A stretch of 5,260 nt of DNA, taken from assembly GCA_948844705.1 (NCBI GenBank), contig CAQNVT010000064.1:1-5260 (forward strand). The letters run 5' to 3'. Below are positions 1 to 5,260 of the stretch, in pieces. Position 1 is the stretch's first letter; each line of letters opens with the position of its first letter. The notes under the pieces were generated by a model. That model made no database searches, was not told the origin of the DNA, and saw only the letters and a program-made list of their open reading frames with translations. The position numbers and the translations under genes were made by a program. This stretch comes from an uncultured Dorea sp. Its GTDB lineage: Bacteria > Bacillota > Clostridia > Lachnospirales > Lachnospiraceae.

Positions 1-87
1 GTCGGTGCTCTTCTCCTTTACAACCTGTGCGGGACGGCTCATGCATGCGGCCAGGTCGGCTGCAAGCCCGTTGTTCACTTCCTGCAG
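1..87 (-). other. Unassigned stretch downstream of the glycosyltransferase; open frame reaching the window edge
   Basis: After the glycosyltransferase stop (75-77), one minus-strand frame is open from 87 to the window edge. It gives 29 codons that end ...VVKEKSTD and are rich in Ala, Asp, Glu and Val, so they look like ordinary protein rather than translated spacer. Candidate starts are ATG at 42-40 (giving MSRPAQVVKEKSTD) and GTG at 78-76. Neither has a convincing ribosome binding site at a normal distance. An AAAGGAG motif lies at 13-19, but no start codon follows it within the window. This could be the 5' end of the next operon gene, an interior piece of another gene joined to the glycosyltransferase end, or spacer. 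I do not recognise the product. Confidence 0.25.
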
Positions 88-2471
88 GGGTCGCCGCTTT
101 CTAAGAACTGCTTCCACCTTCTCTGGAAATATTCGATCTCCTGGCGGAAGCGCTCTACCTTCTCTTCCGTGTCTTCCCTGCCTCTCGTCTTAGACTCGTC
201 ATGATACCAGACCGAGAACGGCTGGTAGACGATCAGGTATCCCTTCTCCCGCACGCGCATACAAAAATCCGTATCGTTAAATGCCACCTGAAGCCCGGTA
301 TCCATACCGCCGGCTTCGTTGTAGACCGATTTTTTTACCATCATACAGGCCGCCGTCACCGCACTGTAATTCTGAGCGCTCACGATCCTGCAGAAATATC
401 CCGGATCGTTCTTATCCGCTCCCAGGAACGCATGGCCCGCGACACCTCCGAGCCCTACGATCACTCCTGCGTGCTGGACGGTGTCATCGGGGTAGAGAAG
501 CCTTGCCCCCACCGCTCCTACGTCCTCTCTCATACAGTAGCCAAGCATCTCCCGGATACTTCCGGGACTCTCAAGCCATGTGTCGTTATTCAGGAGCAGC
601 AAATATTCCCCCTTTGCCTTCTGCACGGCAAAGTTCTGGATGGCGGAGTAATTAAAACCGCCCTCATACTCGATCACCCGGACATTTTCATACTTCCGGG
701 CAAGCTCCTCATAGTAGTCCCACGTCTCCTCCTCCTCACTGTTATTTTCTATAACAAGAATCTCAAAATTCCGGTAATCCGACTTTTTCTGTATGGAGCT
801 TATACATTTGTCCAGATCCCTGTAATGATCCTTGCTGGGAATGATCACTGATACCAGCGGATTCTCCTTAAGCTTATAAACCGAATGGTAAAATCCCGGA
901 GAGACAAAATCGATCTCCGCGTCGATCCCCACCCGCCTGTAATGCGCCAGTATGGCATTCCTTCCCGCCTCATATGCATAATCCTTGCTGCCCGGGTCGC
1001 CCGCCACGGAGTTTGGATGGACGCGCCAGTGGTACAGGACCTTCGGTATATGGATAATATGCCTGGTCTGCTCGACGCACCGCAGGATCAGGTCATAGTC
1101 CTGGGAGCCGTCATATTCCGGATTCAGATATCCTGTCCGATCGAGGAGTTTTTTTCGCACCACGAGAAGATGGCACATATAATTGGCGCTCCTTAGCAGG
1201 TCGATATTAAAATCCGGTTTAAAATGCGGCTGGTAGTATTCCTTCCCGTCCATGGACACCTTATCCTCATCCGTATAAATGATATCCGTGTCCGGAAACT
1301 GATTGACTGCCTTCACACACTCATAGAGGGCATCCGGCGCCAGCGTATCGTCATGATCCGCGAATACGATAAATTCTCCGTCCGCCCGGAGGAGAGCGCA
1401 GTTCGTATTCTCCGAAATCCGAAGCTTCCGCCCGTTCTGTATGACGCGGATCCTTGAATCCTTCGCCGCATAGCTCTTAAGAATATCCTGGAGAGGTGAA
1501 TTCTCCCCGCTTCCGTCAGAGAGATAAAGCTTCCATTTCCCATAGGTCTGGGCCTGTACGGAAGCGATCAGCTCCGCAAGATACCGGGGCGGCGTAAGGT
1601 AAAGCGGCACCACGACCGAGAACTCCGGCTCGCATTCGAAGTGCTCCAGCCGCTGCGCTTCCAGGTCACGTTTCCCCGGAAAATACCGGAGCCTGAAGGC
1701 TTCGTAGGTGCCGGTTTCTTTTTTTGAAAGCTTCTCCGCTGCTCTCTTTAACGTCTTTTTCAGGCCGAACTGCTGGTAATAGACCCGAATCTTCCTTGAC
1801 GCCTTCTTTGCCTTGCGGTACCCCCTCCTTAAAAGCGACGGAGAAGCCGTCTTCATTACCGTCTCTTCCCTGCCGTCGCATCTGGTGACGATCTGCAGAC
1901 GGCCGGAAACCCGGGTCTCCGCCTCCAGGATATATCCGTGGATCCAGTCGCGGCCGCACTCCGGATAGGCAAGCTCTACATCCGGCCTTCTCTGCATGGA
2001 CACATTTAAGGGAACCTCCTTCCCCCACCGGTCCAGGAGCCTTACGCTCCATTCCTCCCTGGCGATGCACCAGCCTCTTATGATCGTTCCTCTGCCCCCG
2101 AAGGAAACCTCGTCCACCGTCATATGTATGTTGTCCTGAAGTATCTCAAGCTGCGCCGTATCCGAAGAAAACAGCTCCCGAAGCTTTAACCCCTCCCGTT
2201 CAAATACCCGTATCCGCTTATATTTTCTGTAATTCTCCGGAAGCCTGACCCAGAAGAAATACCTCTCCTCGCATTCCCCCAGCTGTACATACGCCGCAGG
2301 CGTCTTGACCGTCTTCTGCCTGTGCACCTCAAAAGGCACGGGCGTATAGTCCAGAGAAATCAGGATATCCGCATCCTTCCTGCGGTTCTCCTCCCAGAAG
2401 CCGCATATCAGGAAACAGTTCCTCTCTGTCACATGAAATCTGCAGTACTGCATATGAAATCTGTTTTCCAT
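75..2471 (-). CDS. Large glycosyltransferase with two GT2 (GT-A fold) domains, surface polysaccharide biosynthesis
   Basis: This 798-residue protein probably adds sugars from nucleotide-sugar donors to a surface glycan on the cytoplasmic side of the membrane. Residues 1-270 are a region I cannot assign, without obvious membrane segments; a basic, Lys/Arg-rich stretch lies at about 215-250. The first GT2 domain (about 283-515) opens with SVVVPLY and has ADHDD (371-375, the metal/donor-binding Asp motif), YTDED (399-403), QDYD (457-460) and a HWRVH segment near 481. The second (about 540-785) opens with SVIIPSKD and has LLLNND (625-630), NDTDF (732-736) and YHDESKTRG (756-764). Both sets look intact, so a bifunctional enzyme is likely. 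Donor and acceptor cannot be read from the sequence. The ATG abuts the ATPase stop (TAGATG), with AGGAG eight bases upstream, so translational coupling is expected. The end is odd: relatives usually continue GDPYYNPNLS or similar, but this one reads GDPCRK and stops. The domain call is firm; the exact pathway is inferred from the neighbours. Confidence 0.92.
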   Translation of the reverse strand: MENRFHMQYCRFHVTERNCFLICGFWEENRRKDADILISLDYTPVPFEVHRQKTVKTPAAYVQLGECEERYFFWVRLPENYRKYKRIRVFEREGLKLRELFSSDTAQLEILQDNIHMTVDEVSFGGRGTIIRGWCIAREEWSVRLLDRWGKEVPLNVSMQRRPDVELAYPECGRDWIHGYILEAETRVSGRLQIVTRCDGREETVMKTASPSLLRRGYRKAKKASRKIRVYYQQFGLKKTLKRAAEKLSKKETGTYEAFRLRYFPGKRDLEAQRLEHFECEPEFSVVVPLYLTPPRYLAELIASVQAQTYGKWKLYLSDGSGENSPLQDILKSYAAKDSRIRVIQNGRKLRISENTNCALLRADGEFIVFADHDDTLAPDALYECVKAVNQFPDTDIIYTDEDKVSMDGKEYYQPHFKPDFNIDLLRSANYMCHLLVVRKKLLDRTGYLNPEYDGSQDYDLILRCVEQTRHIIHIPKVLYHWRVHPNSVAGDPGSKDYAYEAGRNAILAHYRRVGIDAEIDFVSPGFYHSVYKLKENPLVSVIIPSKDHYRDLDKCISSIQKKSDYRNFEILVIENNSEEEETWDYYEELARKYENVRVIEYEGGFNYSAIQNFAVQKAKGEYLLLLNNDTWLESPGSIREMLGYCMREDVGAVGARLLYPDDTVQHAGVIVGLGGVAGHAFLGADKNDPGYFCRIVSAQNYSAVTAACMMVKKSVYNEAGGMDTGLQVAFNDTDFCMRVREKGYLIVYQPFSVWYHDESKTRGREDTEEKVERFRQEIEYFQRRWKQFLESGDPCRK

Positions 2472-3212
2472 CTATCCTTCTCCTCTTAACAGGTATTCCT
2501 CCGTTACCTCCTGACACGGTCCGTCTCTTCTTATGATTCCTTTTTCCAGCCACACCGCCCTTGTGCAGATCTCCCTTACCTGCTCCATGCTGTGGGAGAC
2601 TAAAAGGATAGCCGTCCCATTCTCTCTCATTCTGCGGATCCGCTCCTTACATTTTTCCTGAAATGTAAAATCCCCCACCGAAAGCACCTCGTCCACGATC
2701 AGGATGTCCGGCGTGCCGAAGGTCATCACGGAAAATGCAAGCCTTGCCAGCATTCCCGACGAAAAATTCTTAAGGGGCGTGTCCATGAATTTCTTAAGCC
2801 CGCTGAACTCCACGATCTCTTCATAATGCTCCCGCATGACCGCGCGGGAGTGTCCCAGGATCGCGCCGTTTAACCATACATTTTCCCTGGCAGTCAGGTC
2901 GATATCGAAGCCCGCGCCAAGCTCGATAAGCGGCGCAAGCGTGCCGCCCCTCCACACCTCCCCTTCTGTCGGCTCCAGCACTCCTGCAAGAATCTTTAAA
3001 AATGTGCTCTTTCCGCTTCCGTTGAGGCCGATCAGGGCAACACTCTCTCCGGCCTCCATTCGGAAATTCACGCCTTTTAATGCCCATAAGATATCATAGG
3101 AAATATTTCCCTTTATCCTCTTTACAAAATATTCCTTTATATTGTCTATCTTTTCCGACGCGAGATTATATTTCATGGAAATATTTTTCGCCTCTATGAT
3201 TTGTCTGCCCAT
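2472..3212 (-). CDS. ABC transporter ATP-binding protein of a polysaccharide exporter (Wzt/TagH type, short form)
   Basis: This 246-residue cytoplasmic ATPase should power export of a lipid-linked polysaccharide through the permease encoded just upstream. Visible motifs are Walker A GLNGSGKST (62-70), the LIELGAGFD segment (95-103) in place of a classical Gln loop, RENVWLNGAILG (109-120), the signature NFSSGMLAR (149-157), Walker B ILIVDEVLSVGD (170-181) with the catalytic Glu at 175, and the switch His at 207 in VSHS. The ELGAGFD and ENVWLNGAILG segments are characteristic of the Wzt/TagH/RgpD branch of ABC proteins. The protein ends soon after the nucleotide-binding domain, so it lacks the C-terminal glycan-binding domain of long Wzt proteins that recognise a capped chain end. 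Its ATG follows the permease stop by 12 bases. Teichoic-acid, rhamnan or O-antigen-like substrates are all possible. Confidence 0.93.
   Translation of the reverse strand: MGRQIIEAKNISMKYNLASEKIDNIKEYFVKRIKGNISYDILWALKGVNFRMEAGESVALIGLNGSGKSTFLKILAGVLEPTEGEVWRGGTLAPLIELGAGFDIDLTARENVWLNGAILGHSRAVMREHYEEIVEFSGLKKFMDTPLKNFSSGMLARLAFSVMTFGTPDILIVDEVLSVGDFTFQEKCKERIRRMRENGTAILLVSHSMEQVREICTRAVWLEKGIIRRDGPCQEVTEEYLLRGEG
2480..2486 (-). promoter_or_regulatory. Ribosome binding site of the glycosyltransferase gene
   Basis: AGAGGAG lies inside the last codons of the ATPase gene, eight bases before the ATG at 2471. With the TAGATG stop/start junction this fixes the glycosyltransferase start and suggests that ribosomes finishing the ATPase re-initiate here. 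The next in-frame ATG (residue 7) has no comparable site. Confidence 0.7.
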
Positions 3213-3221
3213 ACCGCATAG

Positions 3222-3227
3222 CTCCTA
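3222..3227 (-). promoter_or_regulatory. Ribosome binding site of the ATPase gene, overlapping the permease stop codon
   Basis: TAGGAG contains the permease stop codon (TAG, 3225-3227) and lies nine bases before the ATPase ATG at 3212. An ATG at 3219-3217 is closer but in a different frame from the ATPase. The overlap supports one mRNA and coupled translation of permease and ATPase. Confidence 0.65.
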
Positions 3228-3989
3228 CATATCAAGAATAAACCATTTCTGCCGTCTTTTAAAGACGGCCGCACCGATGCCGAGCATAAGGAGAGCCGCG
3301 AGGACGCAGTACAGCGTACGCCCCGGATCCGGTGCGCTCCCGCCCATAACGATCTCCCTGAAAATATCCGTCATGCCCGTGACCGGGTTATAATACACAA
3401 CCTTTCTCATATAATCCGGGAGGATCGAAAAAGGATAGATCACCGGAGTCAGATAAAAAAGAACCGTACAGAACACACTGTAAAGATGCAGGATATCCCG
3501 GAAGCGCACCGTTACCGCCGCCAGAAAAAGCCCTGCCCCGAAGGAAAATACGATCAGACAGGAAAACGGGATCACCGCAAAGAAGAGCGTCAGGCCGGGC
3601 CGGCCTCCCGTGAGCGCCATCACCGCCGTAAGCGCCAGAAATGACGCCGCCAGATTCACTGCCCCTGACAGGATCTTTGCAAGGACAAGCATATATTTGG
3701 GGAGATATACTTTTTTAATCAGGGATGCATTGCCGAGTATCGCCATCATCGCGTCTGTCGTGGCGGACTGGTAGTAATTGAATATCACCTGTCCGCTTAG
3801 GATATATATGGCGTAATTATCTATGTCAAACCGGAACAGCCGCGAAAATACAAGGTACAGGACCGTCATCATCAGAAGCGGGTTTAAAACCGTCCACAGC
3901 ACTCCGAGCACCGATCTTCTGTACTTGATCTTAATATCCCGCAGCACCAGCTCAAACAGCAGCGCTTTAAATTTCCAGAATTCTCTCAT
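3225..3989 (-). CDS. ABC-2 type permease of a polysaccharide exporter (Wzm/TagG type)
   Basis: This integral membrane protein should form the channel through which the ATPase encoded next drives a lipid-linked polysaccharide across the cytoplasmic membrane. Numbered from the upstream in-frame ATG at 4001, it has the N-terminal amphipathic motif RDIKIKYRRSVLGVLWTVLN (21-40), typical of ABC-2 polysaccharide and teichoic-acid permeases. Hydrophobic segments lie near 34-54, 64-80 (weak), 110-131, 138-161, 172-192 and 229-247. YLTPVIYPF (183-191) and YNPVT (204-208) are also family hallmarks. Length (254-258 residues) is normal. I chose the ATG at 3989 because GGAG (3996-3999) lies six bases before it. 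The ATG at 3992 is only three bases from GGAG, and the one at 4001 has no ribosome binding site in front. It is first in the three-gene operon. The family call is firm; the cargo is unknown. Confidence 0.92.
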   Translation of the reverse strand: MREFWKFKALLFELVLRDIKIKYRRSVLGVLWTVLNPLLMMTVLYLVFSRLFRFDIDNYAIYILSGQVIFNYYQSATTDAMMAILGNASLIKKVYLPKYMLVLAKILSGAVNLAASFLALTAVMALTGGRPGLTLFFAVIPFSCLIVFSFGAGLFLAAVTVRFRDILHLYSVFCTVLFYLTPVIYPFSILPDYMRKVVYYNPVTGMTDIFREIVMGGSAPDPGRTLYCVLAALLMLGIGAAVFKRRQKWFILDM

Positions 3990-3995
3990 CATTTT

Positions 3996-4000
3996 CTCCA
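3996..4000 (-). promoter_or_regulatory. Ribosome binding site that decides the permease start
   Basis: TGGAG lies six bases before the ATG at 3989 and three before the ATG at 3992. It overlaps the in-frame ATG at 4001, which would otherwise extend the protein by four residues (MEKM) but has only TATTTACCT in front of it. Confidence 0.55.
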
Positions 4001-4015
4001 TAGGTAAATACGTTT

Positions 4016-4054
4016 AAAAGGGACACAGCCGCGGCCGGCGGCTGCATCCCTTTT
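4016..4054 (-). terminator. Strong rho-independent hairpin, probably bidirectional
   Basis: The 13-base arms are 4020-4032 and 4038-4050 around a five-base loop. They pair fully if two adjacent G-U wobbles are allowed in the minus-strand RNA. The stem is GC-rich and flanked by AAAA (4016-4019) and TTTT (4051-4054), so either transcript would have a hairpin followed by a short U run. On the minus strand it lies 25 bases after the stop of the chimeric frame at 4080-4082 and fits as the terminator of the surface-protein gene whose tail is left there. It also sits only about 15-27 bases before the permease start candidates. That leaves no space for a normal promoter between, so it may act as a leaky terminator or attenuator for the exporter operon. 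Confidence 0.8.
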
Positions 4055-4079
4055 ATACATTTATTTTTATGTGTATTAC

Positions 4080-4379
4080 TTATGCACATTCACGGCTTGA
4101 GGTCACGTATTCAACAACTAATACGCATACGTTCATGACTGCCAGAACGAGCATCAGCGCCGTCCACCTGTCTGCTATAACCATCGGCTGAGCCATGTTT
4201 TCGGTCAGGGCAAATACAAGGCAGGACGCTATCGCTATGATGACGCCGCCGGCCTTTATGCGCCGGTCTTGTCTGCCGGAGGATCTGGAGTTCTGCATGA
4301 GCATGATCAGTACGCCTAATACTACCGACAGAAGCATGGTCATCAGGTTAATAAGCGACCATCCTCCGACCGTATTGTT
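4080..4379 (-). pseudogene. Remnant 3' end of a large surface protein: three-helix C-terminal membrane anchor
   Basis: These last 99 codons of the chimeric frame do not belong to a transposase. They start NNTVGGWSLINL and contain three hydrophobic segments, at about 4296-4364, 4203-4253 and 4113-4166. Between the first two lies a polar, basic linker (QNSRSSGRQDRRIK), and ALTENMAQPMVIADRWT joins the last two. The pattern of a W-ALINL helix, a charged linker, an F-LTE-M--PMV--D-WT turn and a final helix matches what I remember of the C-terminal anchors of large repeat-type surface proteins (Cna-B, InlB-repeat or Ig-like) in Lachnospiraceae and relatives. That match is from memory, not a search. 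The extracellular part is absent. GC content in two 60-base lines counted here is about 57%, like the exporter operon and unlike the transposase part. The stop at 4080-4082 and the following terminator look like the native gene end. Confidence 0.6.
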
Positions 4380-5258
4380 CGCCAAATTATTTGAGGCTTC
4401 TAACTGGCCATTTGATAAAAACTCCATGAGTGCCCGCCTTTGATTTTGGGCATAACCAATCGCGGTTTGTAACTTACCTTTAACCGTACGAATCCCTTCA
4501 ATAAATTGATAGAAGGATTCGATGATCGGCCGAACTTTAGATTCTCTTTGGGCCTGACGTTCTTCAGGGGAAAGATGCATCCATTCTCTTTCTAATCGGA
4601 AGATTTGATCACAGAACTGAAGGGCTGTTTCGGCTTTTCCATGTTCTGTTGAAACCTCTTTAAATTTTCTTCGTGCATGTGCCCAACACCCAACAGTGGT
4701 TACATTGGGTAGATTTTTGTAAGCCGAATAGCCATCGCAATGAAGCCATCCTTCGAACGAACGAAGTAATTCTAAAATCACTGACTTCGCACGTGTTAAA
4801 TCGGCGTGATAAAAAACAATGGGATGGGACACATCTTTGATGGTACGAATCAACCAAATTCGAGCCTCTGATGTAGCAGGTTTTCCATCCGAACGATTTA
4901 AAATCTGATAATATGTTTCATCCGCATGTAGGACCTCTTGTTGGCGTAATTTATCTAGAAATAGTTTATATAAAGGTTCTAGCCAATCAAAAGAGGCACG
5001 GATAATCCAATTAGAGAGAGTTTTCCGACTTACTTCTAATCCATAAGACGACCATTCTTTCTCTTGGCGATAAGTTGGTAATCCGAGTTCAAATTTTTGA
5101 TGAAAAAGCCAAGCCAATGTTGTTGGTCCTGCTAAGCTACGTTGGATAGGTCCCTTAGGAACCTCGGCACAACGAATGGATTTAGCTTCAAGATTAGGAT
5201 CATGACAATCACATTCGTAGGCATGTGAAATATAAACTTTCTTATATAATCGTGCAGG
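4080..5258 (-). CDS. tnpC: Chimeric open frame: truncated IS66-family transposase (TnpC) fused in frame to a surface-protein tail; 5' end outside window
   Basis: The frame is open from the right edge; the TTG at 5117 is not a real start because coding sequence continues upstream to the first complete codon at 5258. Numbering from there gives 392 residues. The Cys-rich zinc-binding region YECDCHD is at 14-20, followed by GPIQRSLAGPTTLAWLFHQK (36-55), GLPTYRQE (59-66) and LSNWIIR (81-87). The catalytic domain has LHADETYY (110-117, first Asp at 113) and HCDGYSAY (173-180, second Asp at 175), then GCWAHARRKF (190-199). All are IS66 TnpC hallmarks. At LEASNNLA (286-293) a normal TnpC continues ERSIK or similar, where Glu is the third catalytic residue as I recall the family. 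Here the next residues are NNTVGGWSLINL, from an unrelated membrane anchor. About 50 C-terminal transposase residues and the insertion sequence end are therefore missing. Transposition activity is very unlikely, and if translated the product would be membrane-anchored. The TnpC part is certain; whether the fusion is biological or an assembly error is not. Confidence 0.85.
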   Translation of the reverse strand, partial: PARLYKKVYISHAYECDCHDPNLEAKSIRCAEVPKGPIQRSLAGPTTLAWLFHQKFELGLPTYRQEKEWSSYGLEVSRKTLSNWIIRASFDWLEPLYKLFLDKLRQQEVLHADETYYQILNRSDGKPATSEARIWLIRTIKDVSHPIVFYHADLTRAKSVILELLRSFEGWLHCDGYSAYKNLPNVTTVGCWAHARRKFKEVSTEHGKAETALQFCDQIFRLEREWMHLSPEERQAQRESKVRPIIESFYQFIEGIRTVKGKLQTAIGYAQNQRRALMEFLSNGQLEASNNLANNTVGGWSLINLMTMLLSVVLGVLIMLMQNSRSSGRQDRRIKAGGVIIAIASCLVFALTENMAQPMVIADRWTALMLVLAVMNVCVLVVEYVTSSRECA

Positions 5259-5260
5259 TA
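4380..5260 (-). mobile_element. Partial IS66-family insertion sequence, lacking its tnpC 3' end and terminal inverted repeat
   Basis: Only the tnpC part is in the window. The other IS66 genes (tnpA, tnpB) and the left terminal repeat would lie beyond the right edge. The right end is gone: the sequence switches at about 4378-4382 to non-transposase DNA with no IS66 terminal repeat, so no target duplication can be identified. Three 60-base lines counted in this part (from 4621, 4801 and 4981) are each 40% GC, against about 57% in the adjacent surface-protein remnant and 65% in a line of the glycosyltransferase gene. This suggests acquisition from a lower-GC Firmicute. Confidence 0.8.

Noticed and set aside
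13..19. AAAGGAG as the ribosome binding site of a gene starting at the left edge
   Set aside because: No ATG, GTG or TTG occurs in the 12 bases between the motif and the window edge, so spacing would already be too long. It may just be codons of the open frame there.
75..95. A simple frameshift hiding the normal glycosyltransferase C terminus
   Set aside because: None of the three minus-strand frames after GDP gives anything like YYNPNLS, so an indel alone does not restore the family tail.
201..851. A 216-codon open frame on the plus strand
   Set aside because: It is wholly antisense to the second GT2 domain of the glycosyltransferase, whose catalytic motifs are intact. It has no ribosome binding site I can see and no recognisable motif. 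Other plus-strand frames in the window were dropped for the same reason.
4052..4057. TATAAA as a -10 box for the exporter operon
   Set aside because: The hexamer 17 bases upstream does not resemble TTGACA, and the start of transcription would fall in or beside the terminator stem. The A/T richness here is explained by the terminator flank.
4080..4100. IS66 right terminal repeat near the end of the chimeric frame
   Set aside because: The sequence around the stop is part of the membrane-anchor coding region and its terminator. The transposase sequence ended 300 bases earlier.
5115..5117. TTG as the start of the transposase frame
   Set aside because: The frame remains open upstream to the window edge and encodes the conserved IS66 zinc-binding and GPIQRSLAGPTT segments, so the real start is outside the window.

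Overview
The window looks like part of a chromosome of a moderately GC-rich Gram-positive anaerobe, most likely a Clostridia/Lachnospiraceae-type gut bacterium. This rests on the style of the genes (a Wzm/Wzt-like polysaccharide exporter with a large double-GT2 glycosyltransferase, and the membrane tail of a Clostridia-type surface protein), on strong AGGAG-type ribosome binding sites and on tight gene packing. The species is not determinable from this stretch. Every supported gene is on the minus strand, so transcription runs from high to low coordinates.

Right part (about 4380-5260): an AT-richer piece of an IS66-family transposase (TnpC). It enters from beyond the right edge and still has the first two catalytic Asp residues. 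It is cut off inside the gene just before the expected catalytic Glu. Without a stop or frameshift, the frame continues into 99 residues (4080-4379) that resemble the three-helix membrane anchor of a large surface protein. The result is a chimeric open frame that is very probably a dead transposase joined to a surface-protein remnant. A strong, nearly symmetrical hairpin terminator (4016-4054) follows.

Middle and left (75-4001): a compact three-gene operon made of an ABC-2 permease, a short ABC ATPase and a 798-residue glycosyltransferase. The permease and ATPase are 12 bases apart. The ATPase stop directly abuts the glycosyltransferase start (TAGATG), and each downstream gene has its ribosome binding site at the end of the gene before it. 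Together they are best read as a machine for building a surface polysaccharide (teichoic-acid-, rhamnan- or O-antigen-like). The glycosyltransferase would extend the lipid-linked glycan in the cytoplasm, and the ABC pair would move it across the membrane.

Four points deserve a second look. The transposase/surface-protein junction is in frame. The operon starts only about 15 bases after a terminator, leaving no room for its own promoter. The glycosyltransferase lacks the C-terminal tail usual for its family. An unassigned open frame runs off the left edge. I see no tRNA, rRNA, CRISPR, riboswitch or origin. Apart from the 78-base gap at 4002-4079 and the first 74 bases, the window is coding or pseudogene.
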